From: CADEED01 sp035502995
GTDB taxonomy: Bacteria; Pseudomonadota; Gammaproteobacteria; Steroidobacterales; Steroidobacteraceae
Assembly: GCA_035502995.1 (NCBI GenBank)
Contig: DATJTW010000073.1
Location: 1-64,000 of the forward strand
Direction: 5' to 3'
DNA length: 64,000 nucleotides
The translations under genes and the position numbers were made by a program. Shown here one piece after another: positions 51,569-59,548 of this stretch. The notes beneath the pieces are model-generated. The model was given only the letters and a program-made list of their open reading frames with translations. It did no database searches and had not been told where the DNA came from. How positions within the stretch are numbered: the stretch's first letter is position 1; each line of letters starts with the position of its first letter.

Positions 51569-52993
51569 TTAGAACTTCACCATCACGTGCCGTACCGCTG
51601 TGTAGTCCTCGAGCGCGTACACACTTAGGTCCTTTCCGTAGCCAGACCTCTTCAACCCACCATGCGGCATCTCGCTCACCAGCATGAAGTGCGTATTCAC
51701 CCACGTACATCCATACTGCAGCCGCGCCGCCACCTTCATCGCCTTCCCCACATCCTTCGTCCACACGGATGACGCGAGGCCGTAGTCCGAATCGTTCGCC
51801 CACTCGATCGCCTGGTCCGCATCCTTGAACCGGGTGACGCTGACCACCGGCCCGAACACTTCCTTCTGCACGATCTCGTCGGTCTGCTTCGCGCCGGCGA
51901 TGACGGTGGGCTCGTAGAAGAACCCCGCGCCCGCTCGCGACTTGCCGCCCGCCGCGACCTCGATGTGCCGCTTCTCGCTGGCACGCGACACGAACCCGGC
52001 GACGCGCTGACGCTGCTTGTTCGTGATCAGCGGCCCCATCTCGACGCCCTCTTCCTCCTGCGTGCCGACCTTGATGCTGTTGGCCGCAGCCGCGAGGTCG
52101 GCGACGAGCTTGTCGTGGATCTTCGGACCGGCGTAGATGCGGCACGCCGCCGTGCAATCCTGCCCGGCGTTGTAGAACCCGAACGTGCGCACGCCGCTGA
52201 CGACGGCCTCGAGATCCGCATCGTCGAACACGATGACGGGCGCCTTGCCGCCGAGCTCGAGATGCGTGCGCTTGGTCCCGTCCACCGCCGCGGTCAGCAC
52301 CTTCTCGCCGCTGGCAATGGAACCGGTCAGCGAGATCATCGCGACTTCCTTCTGCGCGACCAGCGGCGCACCGACGGTGTTGCCGCGGCCGAAGAGGATG
52401 TTCACGACGCCGGCGGGGAACAGCTCGGCGCAGATCGTCGCCAGCTTCAGCGCGGTCAGCGGCGTCTGCTCGGACGGCTTCAGCACCACGGTGTTACCGG
52501 CAGCCAGCGCCGGCGCGAGCTTCCACGCCGCCATCAGCAGTGGATAGTTCCACGGCGCGATCGACGCGACGACGCCGATGGGATCGCGACGGATCATGCT
52601 CGTGAACCCGGGCAGATACTCGCCCGCGATCGCGCCGGTCATCGCGCGGCAGGCACCGGCGAAGAACCGGAACACGTCGGCCACCGCGGGGATCTCGTCG
52701 TTCAACGCGGCATTCAGCGGCTTGCCGCAGTTCTGCGACTCGAGCTTCGCGAAGTCCATGCCCTCCGCCTCGATGCGATCGGCCAGCTTGTACAGCAGCG
52801 TCGCGCGATCCTTCGGCACGGTCGCCGCCCAGCCGGGAAACGCCTTCGCCGCGGCCTGCACGGCCTTCGCGATCTGCTCCTCCGACGCCTCGGCCACGTG
52901 CACGATGACCTTGCCGGTCGCGGGATCGAGCACGCCCTGGTCGTCGCCCGCGCCCTTGATCAGCTTGCCGTTAACGAGCAGTTTCGTGTTCAT
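51569..52993 (-). CDS. patD: gamma-aminobutyraldehyde dehydrogenase
   Basis: This 474-residue NAD-dependent aldehyde dehydrogenase has the E. coli PatD (YdcW) length. It has the general-base Glu in L-E-L-G-G-K-A-P-V and the nucleophilic Cys in N-A-G-Q-D-C-T-A-A-C-R. The cofactor-binding segment I-A-P-W-N-Y-P-L is also present. It oxidises 4-aminobutanal, made from putrescine, to GABA. It is the last gene of the ydcSTUVW-type operon and overlaps ydcV by 23 bases, so uptake and oxidation are coupled. Other aminoaldehyde dehydrogenases have near-identical motifs; gene order decides the call. Confidence 0.92.
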   Translation of the reverse strand: MNTKLLVNGKLIKGAGDDQGVLDPATGKVIVHVAEASEEQIAKAVQAAAKAFPGWAATVPKDRATLLYKLADRIEAEGMDFAKLESQNCGKPLNAALNDEIPAVADVFRFFAGACRAMTGAIAGEYLPGFTSMIRRDPIGVVASIAPWNYPLLMAAWKLAPALAAGNTVVLKPSEQTPLTALKLATICAELFPAGVVNILFGRGNTVGAPLVAQKEVAMISLTGSIASGEKVLTAAVDGTKRTHLELGGKAPVIVFDDADLEAVVSGVRTFGFYNAGQDCTAACRIYAGPKIHDKLVADLAAAANSIKVGTQEEEGVEMGPLITNKQRQRVAGFVSRASEKRHIEVAAGGKSRAGAGFFYEPTVIAGAKQTDEIVQKEVFGPVVSVTRFKDADQAIEWANDSDYGLASSVWTKDVGKAMKVAARLQYGCTWVNTHFMLVSEMPHGGLKRSGYGKDLSVYALEDYTAVRHVMVKF

Positions 52994-53786
52994 CGTCGGG
53001 CCTCGTGAGGTAGTAAGCCAGCAGGATCGGCACCAGCGTCACGGCGATCACGATGACCGCGACGACGTTGGTGACCGGCCGATCGCGCGGCCGGAACAAT
53101 TCGTTGAAGAACCAGATCGGCAGCGTGCGCTCGTTGCCGGCGGTGAAGATGGTGACGATGATCTCGTCGAACGACAACGCGAACGCCAGCATGCCGCCGG
53201 CGAGGAACGCGGTCGCCACCTGCGGCAGCAACACGTAGCGGAACGTCTGCGACGCGTCGGCGCCGAGATCCATCGACGCCTCCACCCAGTTCGACGGCAG
53301 GCGCCGCAGCCGCGCGATCACGTTGTTGTAGACGATCACGGTGCAGAACGTCGCGTGGCCGATGACGATGGTGAAGAACGACGGCTCGATGCCCCCCGCC
53401 TTCATCGCCGTCAGCAGCGCGATGCCGGTGACGATCCCGGGCAACGCGATCGGCAGCACGAACAGCAGCGTCAGCGAATCCTTGGCCGGGAATTTCGCGC
53501 GCGCCATCGCGAACGCGGCCAGCGTGCCGAGCACCAGCGCGATGACGGTGGAACAGGCGGCGACACCCAGCGACAGCGTCATCGACTGCCAGATGTCGGA
53601 CCGCTCGAACGCGCGTTCGAACCACTTCAGCGTCAGGCCCGGCGGCGGGAACTGGTACGTGCGCTCCTCGGTGGTGAACGCGTACAGGATGATGATCAAC
53701 ACCGGGATGTGCATGAACGCGAGCCCGGCGAACGCGCCGACGCGCAACAGCAGCGACGGCCGGTCGGGTCGGTAGCTAGAGCGCAT
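52971..53786 (-). CDS. ydcV: polyamine ABC transporter permease (YdcV/PotI-like)
   Basis: This 271-residue inner-membrane permease has about six helices and the cytoplasmic E-A-S-M-D-L-G-A-D-A loop, the EAA motif that contacts the ATPase. It forms the channel with YdcU. The stop overlaps patD by 23 bases and the start overlaps ydcU by 11 bases, so translation is coupled. Substrate specificity (putrescine) rests on operon order and the patD partner. Confidence 0.9.
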   Translation of the reverse strand: MRSSYRPDRPSLLLRVGAFAGLAFMHIPVLIIILYAFTTEERTYQFPPPGLTLKWFERAFERSDIWQSMTLSLGVAACSTVIALVLGTLAAFAMARAKFPAKDSLTLLFVLPIALPGIVTGIALLTAMKAGGIEPSFFTIVIGHATFCTVIVYNNVIARLRRLPSNWVEASMDLGADASQTFRYVLLPQVATAFLAGGMLAFALSFDEIIVTIFTAGNERTLPIWFFNELFRPRDRPVTNVVAVIVIAVTLVPILLAYYLTRPDDEHETAR

Positions 53787-54687
53787 CGAACGCTCCGAAC
53801 CGCTTCGCGATGGCCAGATACACCGCGATCAGCACGATCGGCACCACGGAGAACGCCGCCGCCAGCGGGATGTTGCCCGCCGTACCCTGCTGCACGTACA
53901 CCATCATGCCGATGAAATATCCCGGCGCGCCGACCACGTTCGGGATCACGTAATCGCCGAGCGTCAGCGAAAACGTGAACACCGAGCCGGCGGCGATGCC
54001 CGGCACGGCCAGCGGCAACACGACGTTGCGGAACGTCTGCGCCGGCCGCGCGCCGAGATCGGCGGACGCCTGCAGCAGCGAGCCGGGCACGCGCTCCAGC
54101 GCCGCGGCCATCGGCAGGATCATGAACGGCAGCCACATGTACGTGAACACGAGGAACATGCCGAGGTACGAGGTAGACAGGGACGGCCCGCCGATGCCGG
54201 GCGCAGCCAGCGCGGCGTCCAGCACGCCGGCCAGTCCGAGCTTGCCGGCAGCCCAGGCGACGATGCCTTCCTTCGCCAGCAGCTGGCGCCAGGCGTAGAC
54301 CTTCACGAGGTAGCTGGTCCACATCGGCAGCATCACGCCGACATAGAACAGCGCCTTCATGCGGCCGCGCGCGTAACGCGCCATGTACGTGGCGATGGGC
54401 AGCGCGATCAGCGCGCAGGCGATGGTCACGGCGACCGCCATGGTCAGCGTGCGCAGCACGATGTCGACGTTGGCCGGCTGCGTCACCAGCAGTTTGTACG
54501 TCTCGAGCGTCGGCTCGCGCACGATCTGCGCGGTGAAGTCGTCGATGCGATAGAAGCTCTGCCACAGCAGCGTGAACAGCGAGCCCAGATAGACCGTGCC
54601 GAACCACAGCAGCGGCGGCACCAGCAGCAGCGCGAGGTACCAGGCCGGGCGTCGGTACAGGAACGTCGACGCCGCGCGCAGGGTCAT
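53776..54687 (-). CDS. ydcU: polyamine ABC transporter permease (YdcU/PotH-like)
   Basis: This 303-residue permease has six hydrophobic segments. The EAA-type loop reads Q-A-S-A-D-L-G-A-R-P-A-Q, followed by V-L-P-L-A-V-P-G. It is paired with YdcV. The start overlaps the ATPase gene's stop by 4 bases, and its end overlaps ydcV, so the operon is compact. Its sequence is complete at both ends. Confidence 0.9.
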   Translation of the reverse strand: MTLRAASTFLYRRPAWYLALLLVPPLLWFGTVYLGSLFTLLWQSFYRIDDFTAQIVREPTLETYKLLVTQPANVDIVLRTLTMAVAVTIACALIALPIATYMARYARGRMKALFYVGVMLPMWTSYLVKVYAWRQLLAKEGIVAWAAGKLGLAGVLDAALAAPGIGGPSLSTSYLGMFLVFTYMWLPFMILPMAAALERVPGSLLQASADLGARPAQTFRNVVLPLAVPGIAAGSVFTFSLTLGDYVIPNVVGAPGYFIGMMVYVQQGTAGNIPLAAAFSVVPIVLIAVYLAIAKRFGAFDAL

Positions 54688-55697
54688 GCGGTCAACGCCA
54701 CCGCGGAATCGCGCGGCCAGGACAACAACACGCGGCTGCCCATCGCGAGGCCGGCGGGCTCACGCCCTTCGGCCACCTGCGCGCTCCAGATCTCGCCGCC
54801 ATCGAGCTGCACCTGCCAGCGGGTGACCGCGCCGTGGTACTGCACGGCGACCACGGTCCCCGGTGCCGCGAGCGCATTCGCCGGCACACCGGCATCCGCC
54901 GCGTGCACGGTGAGATTTTCGCCGCGCACCGCGAATGCCTGCGCCGCCCCGAGCGTACTCGCCAACGCGGCGGGCGCCACGTTCGCGCTGCCGACGAACC
55001 GCGCCACGAACTCCGTGCGCGGCCGCGAGTACAACTCGCGCGGCGCCGCCAGCTGCTCGATCTTCCCCTTGTTGAACACGGCGACACGGTCGGCCATCGA
55101 CAGCGCTTCGCCCTGGTCGTGCGTGACGTACACGAACGTGATGCCGAGCTTCTTCTGCAGGCCCTTCAGTTCGATCTGCATCTCTTCGCGCAGCTTGAGA
55201 TCGAGCGCGCCGAGCGGCTCGTCGAGCAGCAGCACCTTCGGGCGGTTGATCAACGCACGCGCCAGCGCGACGCGTTGCCGCTGTCCGCCGGAGAGTTGGG
55301 CGGGGCGGCGCTCGCCCATCGGTGCCAGCTGCACGAGGTCCAGCATCTCGCGCGCGCGGGTCTCGCGTTCGCCGCGCGCCACGCCTTTCACGCGCGGGCC
55401 GTACGCCACGTTCTCGAGCACGGTCATGTGCGGGAACAACGCGTAGTCCTGGAACACGGTGTTCACGTTGCGATCGTACGGCGGCACGGACGACACGTCG
55501 GCACCGTCGAGCAGCACCTGGCCGGCGTCGGGCGCGTCGAAGCCGGCGACGAGGCGCAGGCAGGAGGTCTTGCCCGAGCCCGACGGACCGAGCATGGCGA
55601 AGAACTCGCCGGGCTCGATCGCGAAGGAGACGTCGTCGACGGCGCGGACGTCGCCGAAGATGCGCGACACCGCACGAAACTCAATCGCCGACGTCAT
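54684..55697 (-). CDS. ydcT: polyamine ABC transporter ATP-binding protein (YdcT/PotG-like)
   Basis: This 337-residue protein has Walker A G-P-S-G-S-G-K-T-S, the Q-loop V-F-Q-D-Y-A-L-F, signature L-S-G-G-Q-R-Q-R-V, Walker B V-L-L-L-D-E-P-L-G-A-L-D, and H-loop V-T-H-D. A C-terminal regulatory TOBE domain (about 260-337) is present. The ATG at 55697 is preferred. A second in-frame ATG at 55712 lies inside the upstream palindrome, so the repeat may have added a possible start. It energises polyamine import. Confidence 0.93.
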   Translation of the reverse strand: MTSAIEFRAVSRIFGDVRAVDDVSFAIEPGEFFAMLGPSGSGKTSCLRLVAGFDAPDAGQVLLDGADVSSVPPYDRNVNTVFQDYALFPHMTVLENVAYGPRVKGVARGERETRAREMLDLVQLAPMGERRPAQLSGGQRQRVALARALINRPKVLLLDEPLGALDLKLREEMQIELKGLQKKLGITFVYVTHDQGEALSMADRVAVFNKGKIEQLAAPRELYSRPRTEFVARFVGSANVAPAALASTLGAAQAFAVRGENLTVHAADAGVPANALAAPGTVVAVQYHGAVTRWQVQLDGGEIWSAQVAEGREPAGLAMGSRVLLSWPRDSAVALTA

Positions 55698-55709
55698 CGC
55701 TTCGGTGAC

Positions 55710-55760
55710 CATGGGGACAGGCACCATTTTCGGAAGACCGAAAATGGAGCCAGTCCCCTC
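55710..55760. repeat. REP-like palindrome, copy 6 (long-arm variant)
   Basis: 23-bp arms (55711-55733 and 55738-55760) with a four-base loop AAGA and a few mismatches. The outer end is ATGGGGAC and GTCCCC, like the other copies. The inner part GGCACCATTTTCGG is new. It lies between ydcS, whose TAG ends one base away, and ydcT. Because it is inside an operon it may reduce or attenuate downstream expression. Confidence 0.75.
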
Positions 55761-57004
55761 TACTTGCCGCCGATGATGGCCACGTAATCGGAGACCCACT
55801 TGCTGTACGGCACGCAGCCTTCCGCGTGCGACGCGCACTTGGCTTCCGGCGTGCGCCAGAACTTGATCTTCTCGAAGTTCTCGAAGCCGTTGGTCTTGCA
55901 GCCCTCGGCGCCGAGCAGCTCGTTGCCTTCGCAGGCCTTCGGCACGGTCGGGTTCGAGCCGAACCACGCGGCGACGTCGCCCTGCACCTTCGGCGAGATC
56001 GACCACTCGAGCCACTTGTACGCGCAGTTCGGATGCTTGGCGCCGGCGGCGAGCATGGTGGTGTCGGCCCAACCCGTCGCCCCTTCGACCGGCACGGTGG
56101 TCGCGACCTTCGCCTTGTTCGCGAGCAGCGTGTTCGCCTGGAACGGCCAGGAACCCGAGGCCTTCACGCCTTCGTTCTGGAAGTCCTGCACCTGCACGTT
56201 CGCGTCGTGCCAGTAGCGCTGGATCAGCGGGTGCTGGCCGCGCAGCACGTCGAGCGCGGCGGCGTACTGCGCTTCGTTGAGCTCGTACGGATCCTTGATA
56301 CCGAGCTCGGGCTTCTTCGTGGCGAGATACAGCGCGGCGTCGGCAATGTAGATAGGCCCGTCGTAGGCCTGCACGCGGCCCTTGTTGGGCTTGCCGTCCG
56401 GGAATTTCTGCGCCTCGAACACCACCGACCAGGACGTGGGCGCGGTCTTGAAGGTCTCCGTGTTGTACAACAACACGTTCGGGCCCCACTGGTACGGCAC
56501 ACCCCAGTGCTTGCCGTCGACGGTGTGCCACGCGGCATCCTGCAGGCGCGGGTCGACCGTGTTGTAGCTGGGAATGCGCTCGGTCGCGATGGGCTGCACG
56601 GTGCCGCCGCGGATCAGGCGCAGCGACGCGTCACCCGACGCGGTGACGAGGTCGTACGGCGCATTGCCGGCCAGCGGCCACTGCGCGTCGCCCGGCGGGC
56701 TCGGCGGCGGGCCGCCCGAAGACAGCAGCGTCACCATCTCGTCCGACGTGTTGGCGACCTTCACGTTGACCTTGCAACCCGTGTCGGCTTCGAACTTGGT
56801 GACCCAGTCGTAGGCCTTGTCGCTCTCGCCGCGTTCGATGTAACCGGGCCACGCGACGATGTCGAGCTGACCCTCGAGCGCGGTTGACGCCATCATGGCT
56901 TCGTCGGCCTTCGGCGGTTCTTCTTTCTTGGCGCAGGCCGCGATGAGCAATGCGGCGCTGCAGACGAAAACGGACAGAGACCGAGTCGCGGATCCGGAGA
57001 ACAT
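55760..57004 (-). CDS. ydcS: polyamine ABC transporter substrate-binding lipoprotein (YdcS-like)
   Basis: This 414-residue binding protein has a lipobox (L-I-A-A-C-A-K at about residues 20-26), so it is tethered to a membrane. The PotF/YdcS family pattern D-L-V-T-A-S-G-D-A-S-L-R-L-I is at about 117-130, and Q-W-G-P-N-V-L-L-Y-N and P-V-E-G-A-T-G-W-A-D follow. An insertion of about 18 residues rich in Pro and Gly (P-P-P-S-P-P-G-D-A-Q) precedes the D-L-V-T-A-S-G motif. It is absent from E. coli YdcS as I recall it. It captures putrescine in the periplasm. SD AAGGGG precedes the ATG and a TACAAT box lies at 57041-57046. Confidence 0.9.
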   Translation of the reverse strand: MFSGSATRSLSVFVCSAALLIAACAKKEEPPKADEAMMASTALEGQLDIVAWPGYIERGESDKAYDWVTKFEADTGCKVNVKVANTSDEMVTLLSSGGPPPSPPGDAQWPLAGNAPYDLVTASGDASLRLIRGGTVQPIATERIPSYNTVDPRLQDAAWHTVDGKHWGVPYQWGPNVLLYNTETFKTAPTSWSVVFEAQKFPDGKPNKGRVQAYDGPIYIADAALYLATKKPELGIKDPYELNEAQYAAALDVLRGQHPLIQRYWHDANVQVQDFQNEGVKASGSWPFQANTLLANKAKVATTVPVEGATGWADTTMLAAGAKHPNCAYKWLEWSISPKVQGDVAAWFGSNPTVPKACEGNELLGAEGCKTNGFENFEKIKFWRTPEAKCASHAEGCVPYSKWVSDYVAIIGGK

Positions 57005-57040
57005 GGCGAGCCCCTTTATTGTTTGCGGTGTCGGCGGGCT

Positions 57041-57046
57041 ATTGTA
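57041..57046 (-). promoter_or_regulatory. putative -10 (TACAAT) of the ydcS operon
   Basis: TACAAT on the minus strand lies about 36 bases upstream of the ydcS ATG, in a 77-base gap after an SDR gene. No good -35 is seen. The AAGGGG ribosome site is near the ATG. Confidence 0.45.
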
Positions 57047-57081
57047 GGCCCAACCCGGCCCGCATCAGCAACGCAACGGAC

Positions 57082-57987
57082 TCAACCGCGCTGCCGCTCC
57101 GCCTCCGCCGCCCGCTCGGCACGCCGTTTCGCCATCGCCGCCTCGCGACCCGCCATGCCCGGATCATCCTGGGGCGCCGGGATGACCGCGAGCGCCATAT
57201 CGAGGCGCTGCTGCATCGGCTCCTTGAATTCCGCATACGGGATCACGTACAGCTGGTTCGCGCGCACGGCACGGACGACGATCTCGCCGAGCTCCACCGG
57301 GTCGTACCCGGGCGCGATGACCTCCTTCAGGCTCTTCATGATGGTGGGATCGGCGCCGTAGTAACCGGTGTTCGACAGGTGCGCGGGCCGCGTCAGCACG
57401 GCCTCGTGGATGTTGGTGTTCACGGCGCCGGGGCACAGCACGGAAACGCCGATGCCCACCGGCGCGAGATCGAGCTGCAGGCACTCCGACAATCCGCGCA
57501 CGGCGAACTTCGTCGTGCAGTAGATAGCGCAGCCGGGCAGCGGCAGGAACCCGGCCATCGACGCGGTGTTCACGATGTGCGCGCCGAGCCCGTGCCGGAT
57601 CATGCGCGGCACGAAGGTCTGGATGCCGTTGACCAGGCCGCCGAGGTTCACGGACATCTGCCAGTCCCAGTCGTCGTAGGTCGCGTTCTGCACCGGGCCG
57701 AACTGGCTGACGCCGGCGGTGTTGCACAGCAGCTGGACGGGGCCGAACGTGGCTTCGGCCTCGTCGGCCGCGGAGGCATAGGCGCGGCGGTCGGTGATGT
57801 CGAGCTGGATGCCGTGGATCGGCAGCCCGTGATCCCGGAACCAGGCGACGGCGGAATCGAGATGGTCGCGGCGGATGTCAGCGATGACGATCTTCATGCC
57901 CGCCGCGGCGAACGCCTTCGCCTGCCCGAGCGCCACGCCGCTGCCGCCGCCGGTGATGAAGGCCACCTTGCCTGCCAGGTCTTTCAT
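57082..57987 (-). CDS. short-chain dehydrogenase/reductase
   Basis: This 301-residue enzyme starts at the ATG at 57987, with GAGGAG upstream. The N-terminal Rossmann motif is T-G-G-G-S-G-V-A-L-G (11-20), with the acidic I-A-D-I-R-R end of strand 2. The usual N-N-A-G is N-T-A-G here. The catalytic Ser and Y-C-T-T-K follow, then P-G-A-V-N-T. The substrate cannot be told. A basic/helical C-tail of about 30 residues (M-A-K-R-R-A-E-R-A-A-E-A) is extra for the family. It may be transcribed with ydcS, but a promoter-like TACAAT lies in the gap. Confidence 0.88.
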   Translation of the reverse strand: MKDLAGKVAFITGGGSGVALGQAKAFAAAGMKIVIADIRRDHLDSAVAWFRDHGLPIHGIQLDITDRRAYASAADEAEATFGPVQLLCNTAGVSQFGPVQNATYDDWDWQMSVNLGGLVNGIQTFVPRMIRHGLGAHIVNTASMAGFLPLPGCAIYCTTKFAVRGLSECLQLDLAPVGIGVSVLCPGAVNTNIHEAVLTRPAHLSNTGYYGADPTIMKSLKEVIAPGYDPVELGEIVVRAVRANQLYVIPYAEFKEPMQQRLDMALAVIPAPQDDPGMAGREAAMAKRRAERAAEAERQRG

Positions 57988-58066
57988 GGACGCTCCTCGT
58001 GAACCGCGTCCGAAGGATGCGACCGCGGCCCTGCCGGTGTTCAACCGAGAGCGAACGCGAACGGCG

Positions 58067-59467
58067 TCAGCGCTGCATCGCGCGCGCCAGGAACTTCATC
58101 GCGGCGTCGTTGAGGCAGGTGGCGGCGGCGACGCGCATCCACGAGGTCGGCAACTGCGTCGGCGAGAACAGGCTGCCCGGCGCCAGCAGCACGCCTTCGC
58201 GGCTGCCCGCGGCGGCGAGCTCGTTCGTGTCGCGGCCGAAGTCGGCCCACAGGTACATGCCGCCGGCCGGCGGCCCGGCGATCTTCGCGCCCATCTTCGT
58301 CAGTGCCTCGGCCGTGCGCACGCGGCAGGTCTCGAGCTTCGCACGCAGCTGCTCGAGCATGCGCTCGTAGCGCCGCTCGACGATGATGCGCGCGACCACG
58401 CGCTCGCCGAGCTCCGAGGTCGAGAGACCGGTGAGCGCCTTGATGTCGCGCAGCTCCTGCGCCAGCGCCGGATGCGCCGCGACGAAGCCGACGCGCAGGT
58501 TCGCGGCCAGCGTCTTCGAGAAACCGCCGACGTAGATGACGCGGCGCCCGTCGTCGAGACTCGCGAGCCGCGGCGCGACGCTGCCCTGCAGGTCGCCGTA
58601 GATGTCGTCCTCGAGGATCATGAAATCGTGGCGATGCGCGAGCTCGATGACGCGCGCGGCGACGGCCGCGGTCATGCACGAACCGGTGGGGTTGTGCAGC
58701 ACGGAGTTCAGGATGAACAGCTTCGGCCGCTCGCGCGCCAGCAGGCTCTCCAGCGCGGCGATGTCGGGACCGGTGCTCGTGCGCGGCACGCCGACGATGC
58801 GCGCACCGAACGCGGCGAAGCGCGCGAACATCACGAACCACGCCGGGTCCTCGACGAACACCACGTCGCCGGGCGCGAGGAAACGGCGCGCCACCATGTC
58901 GATGGCGCCGGTGGCGCCGGCGGTGGTGACGATCTGGTCCGGCGCGAACTCGATGCCGACGTGCGCGAGCCGCGTCGCCAGCGCCTCGCGCAGCGGTAGA
59001 TAGCCTTCGATCGGGCCGTACTTCAGCAGCCACGAGCCGCGGCTGCGGCCGACGCCGCGCACGGCGGACGCGACCATCTCGTGATCGAGCCAGTCCTCGG
59101 GGATCAGCCCGGCGCCGGGCTGCTCGCTGCCCGGCGACTGCCGGCGCTGCGCGCGCAGCAGCCAGCTCACATCGAGCACGCTGGCCGGCACCGGGTGCGC
59201 GGCGGCGAGCCGGCGCGCGTGTTTGTTCGTCTGCCGCAGGCGCACGTAGAACCCGGAACCGCGGCGCGACTCGATCAGCCCCTGCGCGATCAGGCGTTCG
59301 TAGGCCTCGACGACCGTCGAGCGCGACACGCGCGATTCGGTGGCGCAGGTGCGGATCGACGGCAGACGCGTGCCGGGACGCAGCGCGTGCGTCTCGATGC
59401 GCTGCGCGAGCCGCGCGGCGAGCTGGGCGGGAAGGCGGTGATCCTGTTTGGCGGTCTGCAGCGACAT
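58067..59467 (-). CDS. MocR-type regulator (GntR HTH + aminotransferase fold)
   Basis: This 466-residue protein fuses an N-terminal GntR winged helix (L-P-S-I-R-T-C-A-T-E-S-R-V-S-R-S-T-V-V-E-A-Y at about 35-56, then G-S-G-F-Y-V) to a fold-type I aminotransferase-like domain. The latter shows the PLP lysine in G-G-F-S-K-T-L-A and H-N-P-T-G. MocR proteins sense PLP or an amino-acid adduct and often control divergent genes through direct repeats. Here the divergent operon encodes a PLP enzyme and the 81-base gap contains a perfect 11-bp tandem repeat. The effector is not known. Confidence 0.92.
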   Translation of the reverse strand: MSLQTAKQDHRLPAQLAARLAQRIETHALRPGTRLPSIRTCATESRVSRSTVVEAYERLIAQGLIESRRGSGFYVRLRQTNKHARRLAAAHPVPASVLDVSWLLRAQRRQSPGSEQPGAGLIPEDWLDHEMVASAVRGVGRSRGSWLLKYGPIEGYLPLREALATRLAHVGIEFAPDQIVTTAGATGAIDMVARRFLAPGDVVFVEDPAWFVMFARFAAFGARIVGVPRTSTGPDIAALESLLARERPKLFILNSVLHNPTGSCMTAAVAARVIELAHRHDFMILEDDIYGDLQGSVAPRLASLDDGRRVIYVGGFSKTLAANLRVGFVAAHPALAQELRDIKALTGLSTSELGERVVARIIVERRYERMLEQLRAKLETCRVRTAEALTKMGAKIAGPPAGGMYLWADFGRDTNELAAAGSREGVLLAPGSLFSPTQLPTSWMRVAAATCLNDAAMKFLARAMQR

Positions 59468-59502
59468 ATATAAGAGCGGGCCAGTGGAGACTTCGGGGCA
59501 AA

Positions 59503-59524
59503 TAACTGTACTGTAACTGTACTG
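59503..59524. promoter_or_regulatory. perfect 11-bp tandem repeat TAACTGTACTG (MocR box candidate)
   Basis: TAACTGTACTG occurs twice head-to-tail (59503-59513, 59514-59524), a spacing of one helical turn. It sits between the divergent mocR and PLP-dehydratase genes. Direct repeats are the usual MocR/GabR binding form. A TATATT -10-like box (about 59533-59538) lies downstream toward the plus-strand gene. Confidence 0.8.
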
Positions 59525-59548
59525 ACCGCGTCCTCTATATTTCGAGGT

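Noticed and set aside
9702..55760. CRISPR array from the repeated GGGGACAGTCCCC words
   Set aside because: The copies are kilobases apart, with no regular spacers, and are palindromic. They are scattered REP-like repeats, not an array.
59465..59474. CTTATATATG as an ordinary -10 of mocR
   Set aside because: It overlaps the ATG itself, so a normal -10 would place the transcript start inside the coding region. I list it only as a sequence observation.
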